From positions 186,001-250,000 of the forward strand of contig BSBK01009275.1 in assembly GCA_027943335.1 (NCBI GenBank): a stretch of DNA of 64,000 nt, read 5' to 3'. Of the stretch, positions 47,703 through 59,457 are shown one piece after another (within the stretch, counting starts at the first letter, position 1; each line of letters starts with the position of its first letter). The stretch comes from Chamaecyparis obtusa (Eukaryota; Streptophyta; Pinopsida; Cupressales; Cupressaceae). The translations under genes were made by a program, and so were the position numbers. The notes under the pieces are model-generated. The model was given only the letters and a program-made list of their open reading frames with translations. It did not search any database and was not told the origin of the DNA.

Positions 47703-48620
47703 CAATATCCATCTTCATCATCCCTATCTGTCTGCTCTTCCACATGGAAATACTATTGAAAAAGATCACATGTTTGAAAGATGGATCTCGTACCAAATGC
47801 CATTCACCATTTAAGTTTACATAAAAATATTTTTGCTTTTATTTTAGCAATCTACTTGGGTCTTTGATTACTAATAAAATCTCATTCAGTCTCAGGCTTT
47901 GTCTAATTAAAGAAATATATGCTTGATGCAAGAAAATGAGACATGAATTATTCTTTGCAGGTGCTAATCGTCTTTATTTCAACTTACCATGATGGGAATT
48001 GTATTTATAACTTACTGGAATGGTAGTTATATTTAAATGCTAATTATATGGTATTTAACATCAATTACAAGTGTCGAACTCGCAATCACCAGAAAATTTT
48101 CAGTTGCACACGACCTCCAATGAGTTGCTTTGAACAAGTGTAATTGAAATGTTTTCATGTTGATGCAAGAAAAGAGAAATTAGAATTGATCTTAGCTAGA
48201 TTTTTTAGAAAAATGGTTGTTGGACCCTCTCATAGCTATTACATTTCAAGTCCTAAAACTGGTTCCTCCCTGCTATGTTGTGGCTCGAATCAAACCTTGT
48301 TGTGTCCATTCTTCAGATCTGCCAGTGTCAAGTTGTTTTGCCTCTGCTGACATGACAATCTTTTCGAATATGCAGCAGATTTTGAAAGTTGTCTTTATGT
48401 ACCAATGTTTACCAATCAACAAAAAATTTATTGAGTACCTAAAACTCATTTTATCATTATAAACTCCACGATTAAATATTTTAAACAACCATACATCATT
48501 TCTTACGCTGAAAGAAACTTTAGTAAATGGCATAGCTGTATCCAGGACTAGGACCCGGAGCTGGGTAAAAGCACAAAGTTGTGTCACGTTTCAGGACAAC
48601 TTATCAGCATAGCCGAATTT

Positions 48621-50010
48621 GAGTATTTCTAAATAAAATTATTTTTTGTCAAACATATAGTCTAACTAGATTCATTCTAGCTAAGTTAGATAAGTTCTTC
48701 ACCTTTTCCAATTGGAAATATCTATTAAATGCATGTTTTATAACAATTATTAAAGAAATAAAATTATTTCAGAAAAGTGATGTTTCAATAACTCTTACTC
48801 TTTTTAATGATTTTTTTTTACAAATATAAAAATACCCCTTTTTAGAGCATAGAGTCAAGATTATCATCATATAATTTTTATACTATTTTGATTAGATCTA
48901 ATATATTATAATTTTAAAATATTGCAAGTAGGTATTTTAACATTCGAGAACAAGATGGTTCAAAAATAGAAAAAATAGTAAAGTTTAACAAAAAATAGAA
49001 AATTTATATTTAATGCTAGAGGAGAGAATTATCTTCAAGAGTGTGTAATTTATCTTCTGAATAGTGTAGATTTGATAGGGGAAATTTGGTGCGAGATGAA
49101 AACTATCGATTTCAGGTATGTTCAACTTTGAGTAGTTATAACAGAGAAAATATACATTGAAAACTAATTTTTCTTCTTTTATGCACTAGCTATACATTTT
49201 ATCTATAACATATTTTGAAATCAAAGGAAAATAAGATTATTTGCATATACTTTTTTGGTGTGAACAAGACCGTCATTTTTTAACATTTTTCAGCAAGTAA
49301 AAAATAGAATTAAAAAATTAAAAAATATGTAAATTCTTGTTTAAATGTTTTTAAAAAAATTATAGGCATAAACTTCATCCACTTTTACACATTTCATTAG
49401 TTTACATCATCTCCAAATTTTAAACATAAATGTCATTTTTATGTCGTTAAAGTTAAATTTTTTGTGTGTTGTTGACTTTTTCCTTTATAAAAGTGTGAGA
49501 CAGATTTGTACGGAATCTACCCTAAATAATTTTGACATCTTCACAAACAAATACTATGTATTTATCTACTAATTTTGTATTTGTGTTAAATATATTTTGA
49601 TTTTAAACTAATATTTACTTAACTAATATTTTTTTCAACTAATTTAGAAATTTTATTTATTTATTTATTTAACTATTAATTTAATAAGTTTATTATTTAA
49701 TAATATTATTCAAATACTTTTAATATAAAATATAATGTATATATTATATTATTTTACTAATATTTTACTCAAATAAATTTTAAAAAATAGATTTATTTAT
49801 TTATTTATGTATTAACTTATTAAGTTTATATCTATTATTATTCAAATTTTATGTATAAGATCTAAAATCTAATTATTTAGATAATAAATTTATTTTTTAC
49901 ATTAATAGCTTCCTTAAATATACTAAATTATTCATATACCAAATACAATCTAAATATATTTAACACAAATACAAAATTAATATACAAAATTATTCATTTA
50001 CTAAATACAA

Positions 50011-50070
<60 letters not shown>

Positions 50071-52000
50071 TGATTAGAACTGGTTTTAAATTTTTATTGT
50101 TAGAATAAACTACTATAATCTTTTCAAATAATGCAATACATTAAGATTAAGTATAATGAAAAGATAGATTATTAAATGATGAGATCTTTTTAGAATATTA
50201 CAACTAAATTAATTTAGGTTCATATTGATGTTATAATATTGAAATTATATAATATTAAAATTAATTACATTAATATTATATAATTTAATGATAAATTATT
50301 AAAAATCAATTAATCTTATTCACAATAACATAAGTATTTGCTATCATCCCTGCGCTTTTGAGCTTCTCCTCCTTGTGGATGGAACTCTCCAAGTTGGAAT
50401 TGTGGACACCACTGGATAGCTCTTCACACAGACCCTTAGTATAGGGGATTTGTTTGTGTATCTGAAGGGACTCGTCCATTACCAAATGAATATGGATTAT
50501 GTTACTTTATATTTTACTTGTAATTGTATATTTTATTTTTATTAAAAAATAAATTACTTTTGAATATTGTAATTTTTAAAATATTTTTAATATGATTTAT
50601 ATAATAGTTTATAGTATGAATTTTGAAAACTTGACATAATTTTTAAAATGGTCTTAGATAGTTTTTTATATGATTTTAAATATTTTTTGGTAAATTATAT
50701 TTTTCTTAAAACATCAAATGAATGAACCATCATAAATTTTGGTAGGGATGACTATCAAATTCAAATGTATGGTTTATAAATGACAAATCTATTACTTTTT
50801 CATTATATCACTTTTAATTATAATATTATGGCTTGTATTAAATTTGATTACTTTTGGTGCATTCATTAATTTTCTTCAAGATAAGATAAGAAAAATTAAT
50901 AAATTTACTATTTATTGATATTTAATAGATCTTACATAGTTTGAAGATTTCATTATGTATTATGAATAGGATAAACCATTTATTGATCGTATATCTAACT
51001 AATAATGTGGTGGTTGTTATTTATAATCTAAAATCTAATTCAACTTATATTATCAATTACTTTAAACAATTAAAAATAAAATTTAGATTATTAAACCTTG
51101 TGCTACTTCATATTGATTTGCACATTAACAATATTATCATTTGCAAAGTAAGTTGACTCATAAATTGTGTTTATTAAATTTTTATATAAAGACTATTCAA
51201 CTTGTCTCCATGCATCATTATATCAATGAAATACTTCAATCTAAAAGAAGAAGTTTCACATAACACTTTAACTTTATTTTCAACATAAGAATATATGAAT
51301 GCAGTTGGAGAACAAAATACATTTTTAAATTATATGAGTCCATAATGTGATTATTCTAAGTTTAAAAAAATGCATTATGAATTGTAATACCCAGTCATAG
51401 TATAATTATTTAAAGATAATATTAAATTATATATTTCAATTTAATCGAAGGAAACTAAATACAATCATAATATGGATATATGGAAAAAAAGTGATGGATC
51501 AAATAATGTTAGAAAGTAAATTAAAATATATAATGTACTTGCATTTTGAAACACATAACATACTCACATTATGAATTGGGTACATTATATATGTGAATGT
51601 CTCATGTCTTAATTATTTGAAGACATAATATTATGCATTATGTTTATCAAAAAATTAAAATATTTCCTACACACATTGTATATTTCAAAGTGAATATCTT
51701 ATTACATTCAAATCCTCTTTGGAGGAAGACTTATTCTTCCTTAATATATGTGGGTGGTGCCCTGTTATCAAAGGACACCACTTTTTCATATATATAAATT
51801 ATTATAATATAATTATATATTATAATATAATGATTAAATTAGAGGAAGGCACTCTGATAATATGCAGATTCTTTGCACAGAGCCGCTTGCAGTTCTTGCT
51901 CAAATAATGATAAAAACAATCATTTCTGCTGTCTAAATACTGCCACTCCGTTCAAGGAAACACAGTAATTACAGCCGGACTGACTGTGACTACGAAGAGA
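48621..52000. other. Very AT-rich spacer, no gene seen
   Basis: It is dominated by A/T runs, ATTTATTTATTTATTT stretches near 49660 and 49795, and an (AT)n tract at 50015-50065. A less AT-rich patch at 50345-50480 has no lasting frame. Short open frames at 50941-51156 and 51719-51907 look like chance in AT-rich DNA. Confidence 0.6.
50015..50065. repeat. (AT)n microsatellite
   Basis: About 50 bases of uninterrupted AT repeat. Confidence 0.95.
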
Positions 52001-52601
52001 TAACACAACCATTAAAGGAATTTTTATCATTTGTGATTTTGCGCGGCCATCAATGAACGAATATTATTTTTAGGGTACACTGAGCAGAACTAATAACAGA
52101 TAAAACCTCCCTTGCATATCGACTTCTCGGCCATTAATAGAAAGTGTACAATACGAAGTGTGGAAGGTGCAGATTCAATCCGGACAGCTTGGAGTGACTT
52201 TTTGCCGTAAAACATTTCAGAAAGGAAATTTTGGCTGCTTCAGAAATATATGGAATTATATTTTTCGTATACTACCCTGCGAAAGAGTAAAACCTACTTG
52301 AAATAGCATCTACTTTTCGTATCTTATGTTTGATTGAATACCTATGGCTGCATTTAAGAGGTTTGAGAGCATAACCAGAGCACGGATTCATCGCCCGTTG
52401 GATATTTTCCTCTATTTTCCTGTATTTTAGGAAGTGTTTCGTCAAGTTATGCTTCTTCTACAAATATTTGTGTAAATTGCAAAGCTCTTTGAAAATATTT
52501 GTGTAAAGTATTTGAGGTTTAGGAGAAGGAAATCGCTCTACATAAACAAATAGAAGACACCCAGTCATTGTATAGCAGCGAATCGCCAGTGGGTATAATC
52601 C
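52001..52601 (+). other. Region upstream of the LINE ORF1, probable LINE 5' UTR
   Basis: Base composition is more balanced than to the left. No frame is seen. It precedes a LINE ORF1 directly, so part of it is likely the LINE 5' UTR and promoter. The exact 5' end is not visible. Confidence 0.35.
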
Positions 52602-55541
52602 ATGCAGAAGATGTCAGGGATTGTTCACGACGTCCATTGCAGCACAGCTTGGCAATTAAGCTATGATATCAAGAATTGGAAAATATCTTTACCGAACAGG
52701 AAAATGATCGAAATCAAGCAGAACGTGAAAATTCATAATAAGTCACGAAGCAGAGTCTTCAAAAAATTAGGGCATTCGGATTTGGGCTTTTTTCCAAATA
52801 ATGAGGCGGCAAAAAATGACACCAGTAACACTGGTTATTCGGGATATTGTTTTAACTGTTGGCTGTATGGCCACATAGCGATCGACTATCGTCAAACACA
52901 TGTAAAATCACCAAGCCCTAATTATGAGCATCTTAAACCATTCATTGCCAAGCAAAAATAGAGGAGTTTGGAAGAAGGCAGGATTCCTAAAGATGAGGTG
53001 AAACAAAAGAAGAAAGATCTCCTAGAAAATGAACTTACCTTGAGATCTAGGGCATGTATAGAAAGCAAAAGCAAAGATTGCAGTGGCAATCAAATTCCAA
53101 AAATCTTCACAGTTAATGATTTGGATGGCCAGCTTAACAGATTTTCTAAAACTAAGTATGCACTCCGTAGTTTGAGTATTCCCGGGGTTGAGAGGACCCT
53201 AGAGTCCAGGACTGAACCAGTCAAACATCCCGATGATCCTCATTATGTCTTGAGGAGAGTTGGACTCTCAGTGGTCCAGGTGGACCGTGGGAATACAAGG
53301 CCGAAGGAACATGATTCGCAAGTGGTTAAAGGGAAAAAGAAGGTAAGATCTCATACCCTAGATAATAAGAGTACTGTGATTTCACTAAGTAATTCATTTG
53401 ATTCATTGAGAACAGAGAAGGTTTCTTCAAAAAATGGCAAATATTCTCCACCCCATATACACAATAAGGGTTTGCAAAGGAAGGGAAATCTCAGGGATGA
53501 GTGCCACAAGCACATAGCTTTTCCTAGATCAAATCTGGAACACATCCCACCTTCCTTTGCTAAAACCCTGAGTTTCCATGTAGGGTTGGTCACTAATGGG
53601 AAGAATATCAATCATCCTAAATCTAAGACTCTTCCGCACAATGGCAATTACTACTCTCCTCCCCATCGGCGTTCTGCTGGTAAGCATCTGAATCAAACAC
53701 CCAATTAGATCTTTACTGAGGTAAAAGAGTTACAAACAAAGGTATCCTATTCTATTTACACACCGCCACATAGGCGGAACTGTACTCATTTGCCTCATCT
53801 CAATAAAGCTACACTTTTTTCTAACTGTGATTCTAACAAGATAATTTTAAAGGATGAATCTATAGCACAAAAACAGAGATATTATGAAGACATAGGTATT
53901 ATTGTTTGATGGAAAGGAGTAGGAGCTAGCATTCTGGACATCACAGAGGCCCTAACAGCAATGCTCCCCAGCGAGGTAAGTATTACTGCCCTTATTGATT
54001 CTTTCTTTCTCATAGATTGTAAGAAATCAAAAATTAAAAAGAAATTATTAGACAACCATAACCTGAAATTTAGGCATGAATCCTTTTTCGTAGCTAATTG
54101 GAAGCCTCTATTCAATCCATTATATTTAGAAAACTTTGAGGTAGAGAAAGCTATTTCTCTTAGAAACTTACCAGTAGAACTCTCAAATATAGATATTGTT
54201 AGTAAAATAGGCAATAAAATCGGTAAACTTATAAGAATTAGTGACACTGTACCTAATAAAACAAAGAAAACTATCATCGTTAAGATGAACATTCACCAGA
54301 ATTTTATTCCTCATATTAGTCTATGTTTCAATGCTAACACAATAATCATTAATCCAATTATCATGGAAAATTTCTTAGAATCTAATTACAAAAATAATAT
54401 TAGCCATCTGGATGATATTATGGAATCCAAGAAAATATCTAATCTCTTAAACAAAAGAATGGATGTAAATATTAACCTGCATCCAAACAAAGCGGGTTTC
54501 TCTATCACTAAAGTAGGAGAAATCAGTACAAAAATTCTACCCCCCCTATAACTTTCTAATTCTCCTTGCAAGCCTTCTCAGGAAACTAATATCACTACCA
54601 GCCAAGTACCAGTTGCTGAGGCACCATTATTAATGAATTTGGAGAGTGTTTCCCCTCATGTCACACCAGGTGTAATCAACAACTGTGATTCTCTGCTAAA
54701 AGAACAGTTAGAGGTTATCCTAGGTCTTGAAGGGAATGAAATCCCACCAGAAACTAGAGAGAAGTTGCCACCCCTTGATTCTGCATCTCAATCTGATCCC
54801 ACAGGATTTTTGGCTAAGGACTCAATATGCACCAAGGATAACTTGCTAGCCATCAAGAATAGCATCCAATCAGAGGATTCACCACAAGAAAACTCCTTTG
54901 AAGAAGAGCAATGCAATAGAGAAGTTAAAACTAAGTCAGATTATATAGGGGAAACTGCAATAGATGAACTAATGGACCTATTTATAAATGAAACTTGTGA
55001 TGAAGAAGAGTTGAGATATCAAAAGGATGTCTTAATAAGAAAGATATTGTCTCTTAGAAATTTTGGAGAGGAAGATGTTGTTCAAATGGAGTTCCAAGAT
55101 AAGGATGAGGAACCAAAACTTACAAATCCTATAGAACTGGAAACTCCTAATAAAACCTCTCCTGTTGACATAGAAAAGATGATAGAGTCATATGGTCAAG
55201 AGACCATAGATGCTAAAGAGGCTCTCATTGAGATAGATAGAGGGTATGGAGAAGATGATCAAATTGATTTCCCAGTCTCTTCTCCACTTCTGAGAGATAA
55301 TGCAGAAAAAAACACAAAAAACATTGATGGACTATTTGGTATCTCAAATGTACATAGACATCTTGGAATAGCCATCATTATGGAAGGCTTGTCCTCCCCC
55401 AATATCAACAAGATCAAAAAGAAAAGAGGGAGGAAATCTTGCATAGAGCTTAGGAACATAGCAGGCAGCGCTGAAAATCAAATGAAGATCTCTGACTTAC
55501 TGAACATCAGGAAGGGGAAGTGCCTTCCCAAGGAGCAATGA
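52602..55541 (+). pseudogene. LINE ORF1 (about 980 codons) with CCHC-like knuckle
   Basis: A single reading phase runs from 52602 to 55541, broken by in-frame stops at 52959, 53706, near 53908 and at 54549. An N-terminal knuckle near residues 84-99 reads CFNCWLYGHIAIDYRQ, where the last cysteine is Tyr. A middle region (about 54100-54350) reads NWKPLFNPLYLENFEVEKAI and later LPVELSNIDIVSKIGNKIGK. It resembles the nucleic-acid-binding region of plant LINE ORF1 proteins. The C-terminal third (54633-55541) is acidic and open for 302 codons, ending in a basic KKKRGRKS stretch. The knuckle precedes the binding domain, the reverse of what I know for many plant LINEs. The ORF is directly followed by ORF2. 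Confidence 0.75.
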
Positions 55542-55757
55542 GAGTGACATCCTAGAATGTTAGGGGCTTAAATGCCCCTAACAAGAAAAGACTCACTAAG
55601 AGTTATCTAAAAAACTTTGATTCAGAAATTATAATCTTACAAGAAACTAAACTAAGTACAGATGAAAGCATAAAATTAAATAATAAATTTGGCATATGGA
55701 AATCAGAATTTGAACTAGCAATAGGGGCATTAGGAGGCCTAGCAGTCTTATGGGACC
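55538..55757 (+). pseudogene. LINE ORF2 start (endonuclease), truncated by E6
   Basis: ORF2 begins at an ATG that overlaps the ORF1 stop (ATGA at 55538-55541). It reads MRVTS, a TAG where Trp is expected, NVRGLNAPNKKRLTKSYLK, then IIILQETKLS and GALGGLAVLWD. These are the N-terminal signature blocks of the APE-type endonuclease, including the QETK motif with its catalytic Glu. E6 interrupts it after about 73 codons, so RT and the rest lie beyond the window or are lost. Confidence 0.88.
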
Positions 55758-56078
55758 TGTTGCCCAAAATTCCCTATCATTCATTTTTGGCCACGGTCCT
55801 ATTTTCCAAAGAAATGCTCAAGTGTCGAAAGTCCAGTCTGTTTTTTGCCTTTTGGCCTGAAAACCCAGTGTGTTTTCAACCTTCTCTCTGAGGGCTCGGG
55901 ATGTTTCTGCCTTTTGGTCTGAAAGCTTGGTGTGTTTTCCACCTCCGCAATGAAAGCTTAGTGTGTTTTTGACCTTCGTTCAAAAAACCCTCTGTGTTTT
56001 CGACCCTAAGTGCGCAACTCCGACTAGGCGGGTCCCAGTTCTTCAAAGTCGTGCCAGTGCAGTGAAGGTCTGATGACT

Positions 56079-56124
56079 ATCGCATGATCGCATGGGATCT
56101 TCTGATCCCATGAGATCATACGAC
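56079..56124. repeat. Type A hairpin 1, E6 5' LTR
   Basis: ATCGCATGATCGCATGGG faces CCCATGAGATCATACGAC across the 4-nt loop TTCT. It is 46 nt long. The 3' LTR counterpart is 60126-60171. Confidence 0.9.
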
Positions 56125-56199
56125 AATCGTTGATGTGTTATCAGCAAAGATCGGCAGTCAACTCCGAGGTGGTGGTCAGTGGCTAAAATCTTACGGTTG

Positions 56200-56245
56200 G
56201 TCGCATGATCGCATGGGCTCTTCCGAGCCCATGCGACCATGCGAC
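56200..56245. repeat. Type A hairpin 2, E6 5' LTR (best preserved)
   Basis: The left arm is GTCGCATGATCGCATGGG plus CTC, the loop TTCC, and the right arm GAG plus CCCATGCGACCATGCGAC. Twenty of 21 positions pair. Each arm has TCGCATG (or a one-base variant) twice at 8-nt spacing. The 3' LTR copy is 60247-60292. Confidence 0.95.
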
Positions 56246-56303
56246 AAACCCTCAACAGTTTCGGTGGTGCCATGTTCGATTATCGGGTAGCATCTTCCAG
56301 TTG

Positions 56304-56349
56304 GTCACATGATTGCATGGGCTCTTCTGATTCCATGCGGCCATGCGAC
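56304..56349. repeat. Type A hairpin 3, E6 5' LTR
   Basis: GTCACATGATTGCATGGG faces CCATGCGGCCATGCGAC, loop TTCT, 46 nt. The 3' LTR copy is 60351-60396. Confidence 0.9.
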
Positions 56350-56537
56350 AAACCGTTGGCGGTCAATAGGGACTTCGGCAGCCTCCGTGGTGGGACCTTG
56401 GGTGGTGGCATGTCCGCTTCCCATTTTCTCACTGCGTGATGACAAGGGGTTTTTGGTAGGTCCTTGAGTGGTGATGTGTCCGGTTTGCAGTGTTCCGAAG
56501 GTATAACATGGGGCCCGTAGATTCAAAATCTATGGTG

Positions 56538-56583
56538 GTCACATGTTTTCATGGGATCTTTTGATCCCATACAATCATGCGAC
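56538..56583. repeat. Type A hairpin 4, E6 5' LTR
   Basis: GTCACATGTTTTCATGGG faces CCCATACAATCATGCGAC, loop TTTT, 46 nt. The 3' LTR copy is 60584-60629. Confidence 0.88.
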
Positions 56584-56740
56584 TGTCGTTAGATCCTCCT
56601 AATGCTTTCAGGCGGTGTTGCTGTGGGTCCGGTCGATGTGGTCAGCTCCTGTTGGGCCACGTGGTAAGGTTGGACTCAGGTGGCAGATTTTGCAGGCCCG
56701 AGCGTCTATGTGGCAAGTGGAGGCAGATTCTCAAAGGCTT

Positions 56741-56786
56741 GTCGCATGATCGCATGAAGCCTTTTGGGCTCATGCGATCATGCGAC
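56741..56786. repeat. Type A hairpin 5, E6 5' LTR
   Basis: GTCGCATGATCGCATGAAG faces CTCATGCGATCATGCGAC, loop TTTT, 46 nt. The outer 16 bp pair perfectly. The 3' LTR copy is 60787-60832. Confidence 0.92.
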
Positions 56787-57171
56787 TGTTGAATTTTTCA
56801 AAGCAGTGCGGCATGTTTTCGCTGGCTTCCTTCTGGATGATGTTTGCAAGTGCGAGTAGCTGAGGATTTATGATTTCTAGAGGTGGTTGCAATTAAAGAA
56901 TGTGCAAAGATATTTTTGGCTGCCATTTTGGGTCCTTTCCAGTATCTGATCGGATTTGAGCATTCATGGCTTAGTGGAGTTGCAGGTGAGATTGTTGGTG
57001 AAGATGGATTGAGGTCTTTTGTCTGCAGGCATGATCAGTACAGAGATGGGCACGCAAAGAAAGATGTATCTGATTTGTTGTGATATTTTCAAGATGAACA
57101 TTTATGATGAAACACGACTGGTTTAGGGTTGATTATTTTATGCATATTTATGTAACCCTGGTTAATTTTGA

Positions 57172-57190
57172 CTCCTGCCTATATATAGTT
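57172..57190 (+). promoter_or_regulatory. Candidate TATA box of E6 LTR promoter
   Basis: CTCCTGCCTATATATAGTT is the only strong TATA-like element in the second half of the LTR. It lies about 850 bp before the LTR end. The second LTR copy has the decayed form CTTGCCTGCGTGTAGTT near 63855. Confidence 0.4.
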
Positions 57191-58033
57191 GCATTTGTAT
57201 ATAGCATTTTTTGGAGGCTATAGTGCTTAGAATTCACCAATTGTAAAAAAAAGGAAAGTTTCTTTCCCAAAGGTTATTGAAGGCATTCTTTCTACCCCTT
57301 AACTTTCTGCAATTGTTGAATTTTCATTGATTGTTCAGATATTGCAAAGCATTCGGTGACATTTTTCCTATCCTCATGCCTTCTTATGTGAATTATCTCT
57401 TATTGGATCAAAGTGTATGCATGTTTTCAATGATATCTTAGTTTCCCTGATTCCTCTTACTTTCTATAACTGTGTGTTTTATTGTGTTTGATCTGATTTA
57501 GATGTTTTGTGGGTATATTTTAGCTCCTAACAGTCTTGTCTCAATCCTACACCGAGTTATAGGAGTGAATGTTTGTTTGCAGATCATAGATTGTTTGTCT
57601 AATCCTAAGAGTTCTTGTTGTTGTGAAAGAATCTTTCTCTTTCCCTGAACACCCTCTTTTGTTTGCAGACCCTTCCATGAAACACTTATGCAAGCCTATT
57701 CAGTAAGTTGTGATCTCCCAGACCTAAGCCTCTCACTGGTTTCATTCCTCTATACTAAGATCCAAACCCTAGTTTTGGTGCATCACCTAGTAGGGTAGAT
57801 TTGCTTTCAATCATTTCCCTTTCCAAGCTTTCCTTCTATCCCTTTCCCCTCAAAGTTTTACTTTCCTGCCTAAGAGCAAATCAAAGTGATTATCCAAGAG
57901 GAACCAGGCTAGAATCTGGAGGTCTCATCTCGGTTAGCAAAAGGTCCCACAACCTTGAGATGATTCCCATGTTACACTAGATTATCAAGACCAAGAGAGC
58001 TTGAGATCAGAGGCGCAAATTTAGTGCATAACA

Positions 58034-58058
58034 TTTTTGGGATGCCCGGTGGGACTAA
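58034..58058 (+). other. E6 primer binding site
   Basis: After the LTR comes TTTT then TGGGATGCCCGGTGGGACTA. It shares GCCCGGTGGGAC with the E4 site. The tRNA cannot be named from the sequence. Confidence 0.7.
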
Positions 58059-58108
58059 GAAGTCACAGTTTTCATAGTTATTGCTGGTTTTGATATGCAT
58101 CTAGCAAG

Positions 58109-59457
58109 TTGCAGACCTTTGAGAGGTCATTGTTTTTCATATCTGGCAACTCCAAGTTCACATCTACTAGTTTCAAGGAGATTCAGTACCTCGGATGGAT
58201 TACCATCCTTCTTTTCATGAGGGTATCCCTTCATTTCATGGAGGTTAGCAACAGTCACCTCATGCTTGCCCCTCACCCACCCAACTTCCAGTACCATGGT
58301 AGCAGAATTACTCATACCAGCAACCTCAAGAGGAGATGTTTTCTTTGAAAGAACATGCTCATCATGCCCAGATCCAACAACAACAAGCTTTGGCTTAGCA
58401 GGATCAAGGTTATAGGAGGTATCTGGCAGAACAATACAAGAGAAATGAAGCCAAGCTCGCTGAAGGGTTGGAAACACAAAAGAAACACTATGAGGAGGTG
58501 TTGGAAACATAGATAAGGCATATGTAGACAGAAGAAAAGGAGCAGTTTGATGCTAGGTGGAAGTAGTGTGAAGAAGTCATTACAGGACAGCAAAAGAGTC
58601 ATGCAGCCCTTGCAAGTAATCTGGCCACACTGAACAAAGTTTACAAAGAAAATTTAATTAAGGCTAGTGATGCTATGGCTAAAAAAGAGGAAGATTTCCA
58701 AAGAACATTAGCAGCTCAGAAGGTTTCTTATGAAGAGTTGGAAGTTCATAAGAATAACTGTGAAAGGGTGGTTCAAGACCAGAAGACTTTAATGGAAGCC
58801 ATGTTTGATAGGGGCATTGAATTTTAGCTTGAGAAAGAACAGGAGTTGGCAGCCCATAAGGAGTTTTATGATAAAGAAATACAAGAGCACAAAGCAATAA
58901 TAGGGCTCTTGATTCTAAAGGGTGCAAATGATAAAGAGACTCATCGGATACAACTTGAGGAAGCTCCTTGTATAGAAGAGAAAGAGGCTACATCACAGTT
59001 ATCTAATGAATCTTTTAATGGTTCCAAGCAGACCATCGAATTGGAGGCTGATTTATTTGAAGAGCTACCATGTTTTGTTGAAGATGACAATGCTTCTAAT
59101 GTGCCACCCATCTCAGCTGTTGAAGAACAAAGAGAGGAATGTTCTCCTGAAAAGAAGCCTGCTACTAAGAATGTTGATAAGAGAAATGATGTGGAAGAAG
59201 AAGCTCCTCTGCATGAATTGGTAGTTGAAGATCCTGACAACAGTGAAAGGAGCCCCAAGTTCATTCTTTCTAGGGGTTTCCCTTTAAGGTACTTAGCAAG
59301 AACAGAGGCCAGCCACGAAAATCCAATCATGTTTGTGTCCAAACATGAGTCTTCAAATGAAGCCGAGGCTGAGGGTGAACTTGCAGTTCAGCAAAGGCAA
59401 GCTCAAATCACTTATTTGCCCCTGGATAATGGAGATAAAATCTGTTGGTGGAGGTGA
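58109..59457 (+). pseudogene. E6 coiled-coil/acidic protein, partly intact
   Basis: The frame, broken by a few stops before 58830, starts near SGNSKFTSTSFKEIQY and passes a Gln-rich segment (AQIQQQQALA near 58370). It becomes a long helical region rich in Glu/Lys/Gln (QYKRNEAKLAEGLETQKKHY near 58432; AKKEEDFQRTLAAQKVSYEE near 58678). The intact last part, 58846-59457 (203 codons), is acidic and contains KFILSRGFPLRYLA near residues 136-149, shared with E3. It ends QITYLPLDNGDKICWWR. There is no zinc knuckle or enzyme motif. It occupies the gag position. Self-assembly through the coiled coil is inference. Confidence 0.6.

Larger units (their letters stand above)
45301..48620 (+). other. Low-repeat segment with exon-like fragments, possible decayed or partial gene
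   Basis: This stretch is less AT-rich than its neighbours and has no element hallmarks. Three patches look coding. One is a 42-codon frame at 45760-45888 starting MAFKRWYGCFFAAMIMAARTS, signal-peptide-like. The second is SSAEVLLPRLPTLQGK near 46200-46250, followed by GTAAAT. The third is ADGKVVVPVLVVELRNEKKF from 47541, continuing PMEASYAILAFGLTNLKCK to 47657, followed by GTTGTA. They could be exons of one plus-strand gene with introns, or relics. I do not recognise the protein and the splice pattern is not established. A further open patch at 48144-48462 is doubtful. Confidence 0.3.
55758..58033 (+). repeat. E6 5' LTR with hairpin array
   Basis: It runs from TGTTGCCCAAAATTCC to TTAGTGCATAACA. 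Five 46-nt hairpins fill 56079-56786. A CCTATATATAG box lies at about 57177-57187. A conserved AATTGTAAAAAAAAGGAAAG tract follows near 57240. The undisrupted TGGTT at 57119-57123 is the empty site of the solo-LTR insertion seen in the other LTR. Confidence 0.95.

Noticed and set aside
56043..56526. Several 60-80-codon frames over the E6 LTR
   Set aside because: They read through the hairpin repeats (HATTQGP and CDHATN phrases recur) and are products of the palindromes, not genes.
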